Assembly: GCF_026283965.1 (NCBI RefSeq)
Contig: NZ_JAPDPD010000002.1
Span: 1 to 64,000, forward strand
Length of the DNA stretch: 64,000 nt
Origin: Dyella subtropica
GTDB taxonomy: Bacteria; Pseudomonadota; Gammaproteobacteria; Xanthomonadales; Rhodanobacteraceae
Reading direction: 5' to 3'
Positions 10,839 through 19,217 of this stretch are shown here, in pieces. Position 1 is the stretch's first letter; each line of letters starts with the position of its first letter. The position numbers and the translations under genes were made by a program. Below the pieces are notes generated by a model. It was not told where the DNA came from, searched no databases, and saw nothing but the letters and a program-made list of their open reading frames with translations.

Positions 10839-11909
10839 GTGGCCATCAAGTCCATAACGCCGGCCAGGGGGGCAACCTGGCGTCGAAGCCTGTTTGCACT
10901 GGTGCTTGGCGCCGTCAGCAGTGTCGTGGGCGTGGCTCACGCCGGTTATGCGGCCATCGTGGTCGACGAAAGCAGCGGCCAGGTGATTACCGCCGTCAAT
11001 CCCGACGAACCCAACCATCCTGCCTCGCTGGCCAAGATGATGACGCTGTACCTGACCTTCCAGGCGCTGCAGCAGAACAAGCTCAAGCTGGATCAGGATC
11101 TGCCCGTGTCGTCCTGGGCCGCCAATAAGGCGGCCACCAAGCTCGACCTGCGCAGGGGGCAGACCATTTCGGTGGAAGACTGCATCCTGGGCATGATCAC
11201 CAAGTCGGCCAACGATGCCGCTACGGTGGTAGCGGAAAGTCTTGGCGATTCGGAGAGCCATTTCGTCGAGCTGATGAACGCCGAGGCGCTGCGTCTGGGT
11301 ATGTCCAACACGCATTTCGCCACGGCCTCGGGTCTGCCCGACCCCAAAGACACCACCACGGCCCGCGACATGAGCAAGCTGTCGATGGCGCTGTACCACG
11401 ATTTTCCCCAGTACTCGCACTACTTCGCCACCAAGGACTTCATGTTCCGTGGCCAGCTGGTACGCGGCCACAACCGGATGATGGACAAATACCCGGGCAT
11501 GGATGGGCTGAAGACCGGCTTCACCGATGCCTCCGGGTTCAATATCGCTTCGACCGCCGTGAAAGACGGTCGCCGCCTATTCAGCGTGGTGCTGGGTGGT
11601 CATACCGCTACGTCCCGCGACAAGCTGCTGGCGCGTCTGCTGGATGATGGTTTCGATGGTCGCGAAACCCCGGCGGCCTTGGTGGCGCAGGCCGCCGAGG
11701 CGCCGGCAGCGAAGGGGCGGCACGCCCATGGCGCAGCTGGGTCCAAGGCCACTGCGGTGGCCGCCGCCGGTACGAGTCCGCGACATCATCATCGCCACGG
11801 CAAGACAGGCGCGGTTGCTCGTGCTACCTGCTCGAAGAAGAAGGGCGCCGCCTGTCCGGTCGAAGTGGCAAGCACGGCGCAGAAGGCTGCTCCGGCCGCC
11901 GACAAGTAA
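10839..11909 (+). CDS. D-alanyl-D-alanine carboxypeptidase (PBP5/6-like, S11 family)
   Basis: About 356 residues. It trims the terminal D-Ala from peptidoglycan pentapeptides in the periplasm. The GTG at 10839 is chosen because GAGG lies 7 bases upstream and it yields a clean signal peptide ending near VAHAGYAA; upstream in-frame starts add an implausible Arg/Cys-rich stretch. The catalytic set is complete: SLAK (Ser about 63), SAN (Ser about 123) and KTG (Lys about 225). The C-terminal 80 residues are Ala/Lys/His-rich low complexity, with HHHRHGK and two cysteines, and show no obvious PBP5 amphipathic anchor, so membrane association is uncertain. Convergent with metK across a shared terminator. 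Confidence 0.9.
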   Translation: MAIKSITPARGATWRRSLFALVLGAVSSVVGVAHAGYAAIVVDESSGQVITAVNPDEPNHPASLAKMMTLYLTFQALQQNKLKLDQDLPVSSWAANKAATKLDLRRGQTISVEDCILGMITKSANDAATVVAESLGDSESHFVELMNAEALRLGMSNTHFATASGLPDPKDTTTARDMSKLSMALYHDFPQYSHYFATKDFMFRGQLVRGHNRMMDKYPGMDGLKTGFTDASGFNIASTAVKDGRRLFSVVLGGHTATSRDKLLARLLDDGFDGRETPAALVAQAAEAPAAKGRHAHGAAGSKATAVAAAGTSPRHHHRHGKTGAVARATCSKKKGAACPVEVASTAQKAAPAADK

Positions 11910-11964
11910 GCGGCACCTGCTCCGGCTGGCGGGCGGCGCCAGACGGAGCCTCACAAGGCAAAAG

Positions 11965-11992
11965 AAAACGGGCCGCTTGCGCGGCCCGTTTT
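11965..11992. terminator. Bidirectional terminator between dac-like gene and metK
   Basis: AAAACGGGCCGC-TTGC-GCGGCCCGTTTT is a 12-bp perfect stem whose flanks give T-runs in both directions. It lies between two convergent stop codons and can serve both genes. Confidence 0.9.
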
Positions 11993-12012
11993 CGTGTGAG
12001 GCAAGCCCTGGC

Positions 12013-13212
12013 TTACTTCAACTTGGCATCCGCGCGCAGCGCGTCGGCCTTGTCCGTCTTCTCCCAGGAGAACGCGGTGTAGGTCTTGCCGTCCGGACCC
12101 TTCACTTCGTACGGCGAGCGGCCGAAGTGACCGTAGCTGGCGGTCTGCTGGTACATCGGGTGGATCAGGTCCAGCATCTTGATGATGCCGTACGGACGCA
12201 GGTCGAAGTGCTTGCGGATGAGCTTTTCGATCTTGTCGTCGCTGATCTTGCCGGTACCGAAGGTGGTCACCGAAATCGAAGTCGGCTCGGCCACGCCGAT
12301 GGCGTAGGAGACCTGCACTTCGCAACGGTCGGCGATGCCGGCGGCGACGATGTTCTTCGCCACGTAGCGCGCCGCATAGGCAGCCGAACGGTCCACCTTG
12401 GACGGATCCTTGCCCGAGAACGCGCCACCGCCGTGACGGGCCCAGCCGCCGTAGGTGTCGACGATGATCTTGCGGCCGGTCAGGCCACAGTCGCCCACCG
12501 GGCCGCCGATCACGAACTTGCCGGTCGGGTTGATGTGGAACTTGGTGCCCTTGTGCAGCAGCTTGGCCGGCAGCACGGGCTTGAGGATGTACTCGCGCAC
12601 GGCCTCGACCAGATCCTTCTGCTTGACGTCCGCATCATGCTGGGTCGAAAGCACCACGGCGTCGATGGCGACGGCCTTGTCGTTCTCGTAGCGCAGGGTG
12701 ACCTGGCTCTTGGCGTCCGGGCGCAGCCACGACAACGGCGAGTTCTTCTTCTTGCGGACCTTGGCCTGCTGCTCGACCAGACGGTGCGAGTAGTAGATTG
12801 CCGCCGGCATGTAGTCCTTGGTCTCGTTGGTCGCGTAGCCGAACATCAGGCCCTGGTCGCCAGCGCCCTGTTCTTCCGGCTTCTTGCGGTCCACGCCCTG
12901 GTTGATGTCCGGGGACTGCTTGCCGATGAGGTTCAGCACGCCGCAGGTCTCGCCGTCGAAGCCGACTTCAGAGGAGTCATAGCCGATGTCGACGATAACC
13001 TTGCGGGTCAGCGCTTCCAGGTCGATCCAGGCGCTGGTGGTGATCTCGCCGGCGACGATGGCTACGCCGGTCTTCACCATGGTCTCGCAGGCCACGCGAG
13101 CACGCGGATCCTGCGCGAGGATCGCGTCGAGGACGGCATCGGAGATCTGGTCGGCGACCTTGTCCGGATGGCCTTCGGAGACCGATTCGGAAGTGAAGAG
13201 GAAGTTGCTCAT
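12013..13212 (-). CDS. metK: S-adenosylmethionine synthase
   Basis: A 399-residue enzyme that makes SAM from methionine and ATP. Signature motifs are present: GHPDK (14-18), GAGDQGLMF (116-124) and the phosphate-binding GGGAFSGKD (261-269). The ATG has a strong AAGGAAGGA ribosome site about 10 bases upstream. A 7-bp perfect inverted repeat CGGCATG-ATA-CATGCCG (13257-13273) sits about 45 bases upstream of the start; no SAM riboswitch class is recognisable. Together with the riboswitch-controlled ahcY it covers two steps of the activated methyl cycle in this window. Confidence 0.98.
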   Translation of the reverse strand: MSNFLFTSESVSEGHPDKVADQISDAVLDAILAQDPRARVACETMVKTGVAIVAGEITTSAWIDLEALTRKVIVDIGYDSSEVGFDGETCGVLNLIGKQSPDINQGVDRKKPEEQGAGDQGLMFGYATNETKDYMPAAIYYSHRLVEQQAKVRKKKNSPLSWLRPDAKSQVTLRYENDKAVAIDAVVLSTQHDADVKQKDLVEAVREYILKPVLPAKLLHKGTKFHINPTGKFVIGGPVGDCGLTGRKIIVDTYGGWARHGGGAFSGKDPSKVDRSAAYAARYVAKNIVAAGIADRCEVQVSYAIGVAEPTSISVTTFGTGKISDDKIEKLIRKHFDLRPYGIIKMLDLIHPMYQQTASYGHFGRSPYEVKGPDGKTYTAFSWEKTDKADALRADAKLK

Positions 13213-13256
13213 CGCGGGTTATATCCTTCCTTACGGATAGAGAGATGAAAGAGATC

Positions 13257-13273
13257 CGGCATGATACATGCCG
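13257..13273. promoter_or_regulatory. Inverted repeat upstream of metK
   Basis: CGGCATG-ATA-CATGCCG is a perfect 7-bp inverted repeat in the metK leader or promoter. It may be an operator or a short leader hairpin. It does not match the MetJ box (AGACGTCT repeats). Confidence 0.35.
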
Positions 13274-13468
13274 AGCCCCGGTTTTGCAGCTACAGCCTAT
13301 GGGCGGGCCATGACGATTTCATGCTGATTCAGCCGTTTGGACGGCCAAGGGGCCGGCTTCAGCGCCTTTCCAGCCGGCCGTATGGGCTTTCCGAAAACGT
13401 CGGAGGATAGCTCAGACGGGTCGCAGCGGCAGGTGCGATCAATAGCAGTGCGCATACACCGCCGCGTC

Positions 13469-14299
13469 TCAATAAACGCTCGCCCGCGCTTGCACGAAAG
13501 CAAAGAAGAACACCGCGTTCGGGTCGTTGCGCACGGCCTGCAGCTCCTTGCGCATGCCTTCGACGGTTTCGCTATCGACTTTATTGCCCGCGATAAGAGG
13601 CTCAGCGGCCGAGAGCAGCAGTTCTTCCCAGAACTCGATCATGTGTTTGCGTCGTCCGGGTTGCCGGTTGTCCAGGTGGAAGCTCTTCACCTCGGTCCGC
13701 ACGTCGTGGTAGCCGCCGGCAAGCAGCAGGTTGCCCAGCTTGGCGCCGATGAACGGGTCGCCGCCGCTGTCGTACTGATAGTCGTTGAACGCCATCCAGT
13801 AGCGCAGCAGATGTGGCGAGTAGGGGTCGAGAAAGAACGAAGAATTCAGCACTTCCGTCACGTAGATGATGGCGCCGGGGCTGAGCACGCGGCGCACTTC
13901 GCTAAGCACCCGCACGGGGCTGGGCATGTGTTCCAGCACCCAGCACAGATAGGCCGCATCGAAGCTGCGTTCGGAGAATGGCAGGTCGGTGGCATCGGCC
14001 AATTGCAGCGCATAGCGCGAGGCGCACCAGGCGGTATGGCCCAGGTTGCCTTCTGCGGCGGCAAGCTGCGCGGGGGAGCGGTCGATGCCGGTGACGTGCA
14101 GCTGGGGAAAGCGTCGCAGCAGAATTTCGGTCTGCGCGCCCACACCGCAACCTACCTCAAGCAGGCGTGTGGCGTCGCTGTAGTCGATATGGCTGAACAG
14201 GCTGGTTTCGAACATGCGTGCCTGCCGCACCAGGCGCGCCTGCTCTTCTGTCGAGAAGCCATGGATGTAGGGAAACTCGCCAGTGGCGGTGTTGCTCAT
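13469..14299 (-). CDS. Class I SAM-dependent methyltransferase
   Basis: A 276-residue soluble protein with the Rossmann methyltransferase core: motif I LLEVGCGVG (about 46-54), an acidic residue after strand beta-2 (VTGIDRSP), a DLPF segment and the post-motif II block SFDAAYLCWVLEHMPSP. This is the Methyltransf_11/25 type, common among enzymes that methylate small molecules or lipids. The substrate cannot be read. It stands alone between metK and dusB, separated from both by non-coding stretches; the 256 bases between it and metK contain no recognisable gene. Confidence 0.85.
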   Translation of the reverse strand: MSNTATGEFPYIHGFSTEEQARLVRQARMFETSLFSHIDYSDATRLLEVGCGVGAQTEILLRRFPQLHVTGIDRSPAQLAAAEGNLGHTAWCASRYALQLADATDLPFSERSFDAAYLCWVLEHMPSPVRVLSEVRRVLSPGAIIYVTEVLNSSFFLDPYSPHLLRYWMAFNDYQYDSGGDPFIGAKLGNLLLAGGYHDVRTEVKSFHLDNRQPGRRKHMIEFWEELLLSAAEPLIAGNKVDSETVEGMRKELQAVRNDPNAVFFFAFVQARASVY

Positions 14300-14386
14300 G
14301 ATCGGCCTCTTGTACTGAGGGCGCTATGGCGCCTGGCCGGGAGCTTAGGTCACACATTGCGTGCGAAAGGTGAGGGCGTTGCGCGG

Positions 14387-14443
14387 GTCGCCCACAGGGT
14401 GGGCTCCTACAGATTTCGTGTGGGAGCCCACCCTGTAGGCGAC
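14387..14443. repeat. REP-like palindrome of the GTAGGAGC family
   Basis: Two 25-base arms (14387-14411 and 14419-14443) are complementary with two mismatches and a 7-base loop. The core TAGGAGCCCACCCTGTGGGC is the same family as the repeats at 17616 and 17770. It lies between dusB and the methyltransferase gene. Confidence 0.75.
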
Positions 14444-14462
14444 CGCTCGACAGCGATTCCCG

Positions 14463-15449
14463 TCAGGCCGCAGCCTGCAATCCGTCCACTTGCGCGTCGA
14501 AATATTCGCGAGTGAGTCGCAGCTGCTCCTCGGCAGTCTCGGCCCGGTTCACCACATGGCGGAACGCGGCGTTCTCCGGGCGATCCTTGGCATACCAGCC
14601 CAGGTGCTTGCGTGCGATGCGCACCCCCTGCAGTTCGCCGTAGAAAGCGTAGAGCTGCTCGAGGTGATCGACCAGGATGGCGCTGACCTCGTCCGGGGTC
14701 GGCTCGGCGAGAGTCTCGCCAGTGGCGAGGTAATGCGCCACCTCGCGGAAGATCCATGGCCGACCCTGCGCGCCGCGGCCGATCATCACGGCGTCCGCGC
14801 CGGTGACGTGTAATACGTGCTTTGCCTGCTGGGGCGTAAGGACGTCGCCGTTGGCGAGCACCGGGATACGCACCGCGGCTTTTACCGCAGCGATGGTTTC
14901 GTACTCCGCCTCGCCTTCGTATTTGTCGGCGCGCGTGCGGCCGTGCACGGCGAGCGCCGCGATGCCTGCGTCCTCGGCGATGCGCGCGATGTTGAGAGCG
15001 TTCTTGTTCTGGCGATCCCAGCCGGTACGGATCTTCAACGTCACCGGCACATCCACGGCATCCACCACCGCCTTCACGATGCGCGCCACCAGCGGCTCGT
15101 CCTGCAGCAGCGCGGAGCCGGACCAGACGTTGCACACTTTCTTGGCCGGGCAGCCCATGTTGATGTCGATGATCTGCGCGCCGTTGTCGGCGTTGTAGCG
15201 CGCGGCCTCCGCCAGCATGACGGGGTCGTAGCCAGCGATCTGCACGCTGACCGGTTCGGGCTCACCGGAGTGATCCATGCGGCGCAGTGACTTGCGGGTC
15301 TGCCACAGGCGCGGATCGGACGCGGTCATTTCCGATACGGCAAGCCCCGCGCCCAGCCGTTTGCACAGCAGGCGGAAAGGCTTGTCGGTGACGCCGGCCA
15401 TGGGGGCGAGCACCACGGGCGGGTCAATGCGGTAGGGACCGATGAACAT
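14463..15449 (-). CDS. dusB: tRNA-dihydrouridine synthase B
   Basis: A 328-residue FMN enzyme that reduces uridine to dihydrouridine in the tRNA D-loop. It starts with the flavin-binding APMAGVTDKPFR segment (15-26), has the catalytic cysteine in INMGCPAKKV (Cys about 100), and later KIRTGWD and HGRTR motifs. Residue pattern and length fit DusB rather than DusA or DusC. In many gammaproteobacteria dusB precedes fis; here the downstream neighbour is a methyltransferase gene in the same direction after a repeat, so there is no dusB-fis operon. Confidence 0.94.
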   Translation of the reverse strand: MFIGPYRIDPPVVLAPMAGVTDKPFRLLCKRLGAGLAVSEMTASDPRLWQTRKSLRRMDHSGEPEPVSVQIAGYDPVMLAEAARYNADNGAQIIDINMGCPAKKVCNVWSGSALLQDEPLVARIVKAVVDAVDVPVTLKIRTGWDRQNKNALNIARIAEDAGIAALAVHGRTRADKYEGEAEYETIAAVKAAVRIPVLANGDVLTPQQAKHVLHVTGADAVMIGRGAQGRPWIFREVAHYLATGETLAEPTPDEVSAILVDHLEQLYAFYGELQGVRIARKHLGWYAKDRPENAAFRHVVNRAETAEEQLRLTREYFDAQVDGLQAAA

Positions 15450-15471
15450 CGGCCTATTGTACCGGCGATGG

Positions 15472-16743
15472 TCAGTGGGCGACGCCGTTGGACGTAGCGC
15501 CTTGCAGCGCTGCTGGATCGTGCTTGTGCTTGAACAGAAACACGAACAGCACCGCCACGACTAGCGAGTACAACGAGAACGTGGTCCAGATGCCGTGCCA
15601 GTCCTTACCGTTGTGGGGATCGGTGAAGAACGCCTGGATGATCAGGCCACTCAGCGAGCTGCCCAGCACGGCGCCGATACCGTTGGTCATCAGCATGAAC
15701 AGCCCTTGCGCGCTGGCGCGGATCGACGGATCGGCCTGGCCTTCCACGAACAGTGAGCCGGAGATGTTGAAGAAGTCGAAAGCCATGCCATACACGATGC
15801 ACGACAGCACGATCATCCACAGCCCCGCGCCCGGGTCGCCGTAGGCGAACAGGCCGAAGCGCAGCGTCCAGGCCAGCATGCTGATCAGCATGACCGTCTT
15901 GATGCCGAAGCGCTTGAGAAAGAACGGAATGGCCAGGATGAACAACGTTTCCGAGATCTGCGAGATCGACATGATGATGGCCGGGTGACGCACGGCCACC
16001 AGGTCCTTGAATTCGTCATGCTTGGCGAAATCGTGCAGGAACGTGTCGCCGTAAGCGTTAGTCAGTTGCAGCGAAGCACCCAGCAGCATCGCGAACAGAA
16101 AGAAGATCGCCATCTGCGGATTGCGGAAGAGTGCAAACGACGTCAGCCCCAGCGTGTCCAGCAGCGATTGATGCGTCTTGCGCTCGAACTTCGGCGGGCA
16201 CTTGGGCAAGGTGAACGCGTACAGACCCAGCAACAGCGCCGCACCGGAAGCCACGTAGAACTGGCCGGCCGAGGTCTCCAGGTACAGCAGGCTCACCGTC
16301 CACAAGGCGGCGATAAACCCCACCGTGCCCCACACACGGATCGGCGGGTAATCCTTGATGATGTCCTTGCCTTCGCCCTTCAGCGCGTTGTACGCCACCG
16401 CGATCGAGAGCGAGATGGTGGGCATGTAGAACATCATGTTCAACAGCATCACCCAGAACATCAGCCCGGGCGAACCGACCGTCGGCACGATGAACAGCAC
16501 GATGGCGCCGCCGATATGCATCAGGCCATACAGCTTTTCCGCATTGATCCATCTGTCCGCGACCATGCCCATGATCGAAGGCATGAACAGCGAGGCGATA
16601 CCCATCGTGGAGAAAATCGCGCCGAATTGCGCGCCCGACCATTGCTTGTTCTGGAACCAGTACGCGCCAATGGTCAGCAGCCACGAACCCCACACGAAAA
16701 ACTGCAGGAAGTTCATGGCGATCAGGCGGAGTTTGATGCTCAT
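15472..16743 (-). CDS. MFS nucleoside:H+ symporter (NupG/XapB-like)
   Basis: About 423 residues with roughly 12 membrane helices, beginning KLRLIAMNFLQFFVWGSWL, a pattern typical of the NupG/XapB nucleoside symporters (TIGR00889-type). Further family features are the MGIASLFMPSIMGMVADRW loop and a PPIRVWGTVGFIAALW segment. It probably imports nucleosides by proton symport across the inner membrane. The ATG at 16743 is chosen because all upstream in-frame residues are low-complexity and unlike the family. The ribosome site is weak. It is divergent from the LysE exporter. Confidence 0.85.
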   Translation of the reverse strand: MSIKLRLIAMNFLQFFVWGSWLLTIGAYWFQNKQWSGAQFGAIFSTMGIASLFMPSIMGMVADRWINAEKLYGLMHIGGAIVLFIVPTVGSPGLMFWVMLLNMMFYMPTISLSIAVAYNALKGEGKDIIKDYPPIRVWGTVGFIAALWTVSLLYLETSAGQFYVASGAALLLGLYAFTLPKCPPKFERKTHQSLLDTLGLTSFALFRNPQMAIFFLFAMLLGASLQLTNAYGDTFLHDFAKHDEFKDLVAVRHPAIIMSISQISETLFILAIPFFLKRFGIKTVMLISMLAWTLRFGLFAYGDPGAGLWMIVLSCIVYGMAFDFFNISGSLFVEGQADPSIRASAQGLFMLMTNGIGAVLGSSLSGLIIQAFFTDPHNGKDWHGIWTTFSLYSLVVAVLFVFLFKHKHDPAALQGATSNGVAH

Positions 16744-16980
16744 CAGGGTGTCTTGATCCAATGAATGCGGTAGCTTTTCCACGGATGCCAACCCGGGCGC
16801 ACGGAACGCCAGGCAACCAGCGGTGCTGGTCCTGCCTGTTCCGGCTACTCGGTGGTCCCCCGCGGGTGGCCGTGGAATGCCATGGCCCAGCCAAACGATT
16901 GGCAGCGTAGAGGAATCGGCTCGGCCGCGACAAGCTGCGGAGCCGCAAGTTATAGCGACGTCCTTGTTAAGGAGCCTCAC

Positions 16981-17607
16981 ATGAGCTTGTTTCTGACCAT
17001 TGCCATCGTCCATCTGATTGCCCTGATCAGCCCGGGTCCGGATTTCTTCTTCGTCTCGCAGGCCGCAGTGAGCCGTTCCCGGCGGCAGGCGCTGTTCGGT
17101 GTCATCGGCATCACGTTGGGCATGGTGGCGTGGTCGGCACTCGCGCTGCTCGGCCTGCAACTGTTGCTTCACCGCCTGGTGTGGCTGAGCCAATTGATGG
17201 CTGTGGCCGGTGGGTTCTATCTAGCCTGGATGGGCGTGAAAATGTTGCGTGGCGCCTGGCATGCCCCAGCTGCTGAGTCTGCGGTGACGGCGCAGGTAGA
17301 ACGCAGCGACCTGGCCACGCTCCGCGCCGGCCTGCTGACCAATTTGGCGAACCCGAAGGCGGTGGTGTACTTCGGCAGCGTGTTCTCCGCCCTGATCGGC
17401 GATAGCGTGAATGCCGCGACCCGCTGGGGCCTGTGGACGCTGGTGGTCGCCGAGACCTTCCTATGGTTCACCCTGGTCGCGGCATTCTTTGCGCTGCCGG
17501 CCATGCGGCGCGGCTACTTGAGGCTATCGCGCTGGATCGACGGTGTGGCCGGCGCGGTGTTCGTGGTGTTCGGGCTGCATCTGATCATCAACCGCCAAGC
17601 CCGCTGA
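16981..17607 (+). CDS. LysE/RhtB family amino-acid exporter
   Basis: A 208-residue inner-membrane protein with about six hydrophobic helices. The family motif ISPGPDFFFV is at about 14-24 and the NLANPKAVVYFGSVF segment follows in the middle. It exports an amino acid such as threonine, homoserine or lysine; the substrate cannot be told. ATG at 16981 is chosen for the AAGGAG ribosome site 6 bases upstream; the reading frame extends upstream without family similarity. Confidence 0.9.
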   Translation: MSLFLTIAIVHLIALISPGPDFFFVSQAAVSRSRRQALFGVIGITLGMVAWSALALLGLQLLLHRLVWLSQLMAVAGGFYLAWMGVKMLRGAWHAPAAESAVTAQVERSDLATLRAGLLTNLANPKAVVYFGSVFSALIGDSVNAATRWGLWTLVVAETFLWFTLVAAFFALPAMRRGYLRLSRWIDGVAGAVFVVFGLHLIINRQAR

Positions 17608-17615
17608 GCATCCCT

Positions 17616-17791
17616 TAGGAGCGCACCCTGTGCGCGAAAGCCCTGCGTCAGCAGGGCCGGAGTTGTGAAGACAAAAGCGCGGCCCTATCGGGCCGTTTCA
17701 CTCGGGCCATCCTTGGCCCTCACCCGATGGGCGGCTTACGCCGTGCAAACCGGCACTACTGCCGGTTTGTCGCGCACAGGTTGCGCTCCTA
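17616..17791. repeat. BIME-like palindromic repeat element
   Basis: A 22-base arm beginning TAGGAGCGCACCCTGTGCG (17616-17637) recurs inverted at 17770-17791 with one mismatch. Between them are smaller hairpins: GCCCTG/CAGGGC (17640-17656), CGGCCC-TATC-GGGCCG followed by TTT (17680-17698, possible terminator for the LysE gene) and AAACCGGCA/TGCCGGTTT (17747-17768). The right arm ends at 17791, the first base of the FAD-oxidase stop codon, so the repeat overlaps the end of that gene. Confidence 0.75.
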
Positions 17792-19159
17792 CGGCAGCAG
17801 CTTTCCCGGATTCAAAATCCCATCCGGATCGAACGCGGCCTTGACGTTGCGCATCAGTCCCAGCGTCGCCGGCTCCAACGCCAGCGGCATGAATTCGCGC
17901 TTGATCAGGCCGATGCCGTGCTCGCCGGACAGTGTGCCTTCCAGGCGGATGACCAGCGCGAATACTTCGGCGAGGCAGGTGTGTGCGCGTTCGCGTTCGG
18001 CATCGTCGCGCGGAAGCAGGTTCACGTGCAGATTGCCGTTGCCGGCGTGGCCGAAGCTGACGATCAGCACGTTGTGCTTGGCCGCGAGTTGCTTGATGCC
18101 ATCCACCAGTTCCGGCAAGTGGCTTACCGGCACTACCACGTCCTCGTTGATCTTGTTCGGCGAGATGGTGCGTTGTGCGGGCGACAGCGCCTTACGCGCG
18201 GACCACAGCGCCTGGGTTTCCTCGGCAGTCTGCGCGACCTTCAGATCTTCCAGGCCATCGCCGCGCGCGGCGCGCGATACAGCCTCCACGGCGCTGGGTA
18301 GCGTCTCCGGTTCGCCATCGACTTCGATCATCAGCATCGCACCGGCCAGCGGCACGCTGTCGCCGCCGTAGTCGCGGGCCAGCTTCAATGCGACGTCGTC
18401 GATAAACTCCAGTGCGCATGGTGTGACAGGCTGGGCCATGATGCGCGCTACCGCGCGCGCGGCGGCGCCAACGTCGCTATAGGTAGCGCGCAGCGTGCGC
18501 AGTCCGCTCGGCTTGGGCGTGAGTTTCAGTGTGGCCTCGGTGATCAGTGCCAACGTGCCTTCGGAGCCGATCAGCAGACGGGTAAGGTCGTAGCCCGTGG
18601 AGCCTTTGCTGGTGTAAGTGCCACAGCGAAAGCCTTCGCCCGTGCCTGCCACCGCGCGTAAACCGAGCGTGTTCTCGCGCGGGCTGCCGTACTTCACGGT
18701 GCGTGGGCCCGCCGAGTTGCAGGCCAGGTTGCCGCCGATGCTGCACCAGGGTGACGAGGTGGGGTCGGGCGGCCAGAAGAAGCCGTGCGGTTTCAGTGCT
18801 TGCTGCAAATCGCCATTGAGCACTCCCGGTTCAACAACCGCAAGGCGATTGTCCGGGTCGATGCGCAGAATGCGGTTCATGCGTTCGAAGCTCACCACCA
18901 CGCCACCCGCCACCGGCACCGTAGCGCCTGTGGTGTTGGTGCCACGCCCGCGCGCCACCACCGGCACGCGATATTCGCGGCATGCGCGCACCAAGGTTTC
19001 GACCTGCTCATGCTCGGTGGGAAACACCACCGCATCAGGCAGCGCGTTGCGGCGCGAGTTGTCGTAGGCGTAGGCAAGGCGCTCACCTTCTTCGACCGAA
19101 AAGCCATCGGCGGCGAAGGTGGCGCGCAGAAGATCAAGCAGGGCAGGGGGCAGCGTCAT
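17789..19159 (-). CDS. FAD-linked oxidase (GlcD/D-lactate dehydrogenase type)
   Basis: A 456-residue flavoprotein. The N-terminal FAD_binding_4 (PCMH) domain has RGRGTNTTGATVPVAGG around residue 72 and the SIGGNLACNSAGPRTVKYG block around 139-157; the C-terminal FAD-oxidase domain ends with FGHAGNGNLHVNLL and GTLSGEHGIGLIKREFM. Such enzymes oxidise D-2-hydroxy acids (D-lactate, glycolate, D-2-hydroxyglutarate) and pass electrons to quinone or cytochrome. The exact substrate is not readable; no glcE/glcF genes are adjacent. Its TAG stop codon lies inside a REP-like repeat. Confidence 0.88.
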   Translation of the reverse strand: MTLPPALLDLLRATFAADGFSVEEGERLAYAYDNSRRNALPDAVVFPTEHEQVETLVRACREYRVPVVARGRGTNTTGATVPVAGGVVVSFERMNRILRIDPDNRLAVVEPGVLNGDLQQALKPHGFFWPPDPTSSPWCSIGGNLACNSAGPRTVKYGSPRENTLGLRAVAGTGEGFRCGTYTSKGSTGYDLTRLLIGSEGTLALITEATLKLTPKPSGLRTLRATYSDVGAAARAVARIMAQPVTPCALEFIDDVALKLARDYGGDSVPLAGAMLMIEVDGEPETLPSAVEAVSRAARGDGLEDLKVAQTAEETQALWSARKALSPAQRTISPNKINEDVVVPVSHLPELVDGIKQLAAKHNVLIVSFGHAGNGNLHVNLLPRDDAERERAHTCLAEVFALVIRLEGTLSGEHGIGLIKREFMPLALEPATLGLMRNVKAAFDPDGILNPGKLLP

Positions 19160-19217
19160 GCGCCAAGTCTAGCTCTGAAGCTGCTCCGAGCCGCAGCGCC
19201 CAAAACGGGCGCCCGAT

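Noticed and set aside
11596-13248. 550-codon open frame on the plus strand opposite metK
   Set aside because: Antisense shadow of metK, overlapping the end of the carboxypeptidase gene in another frame, with the terminator inside it.
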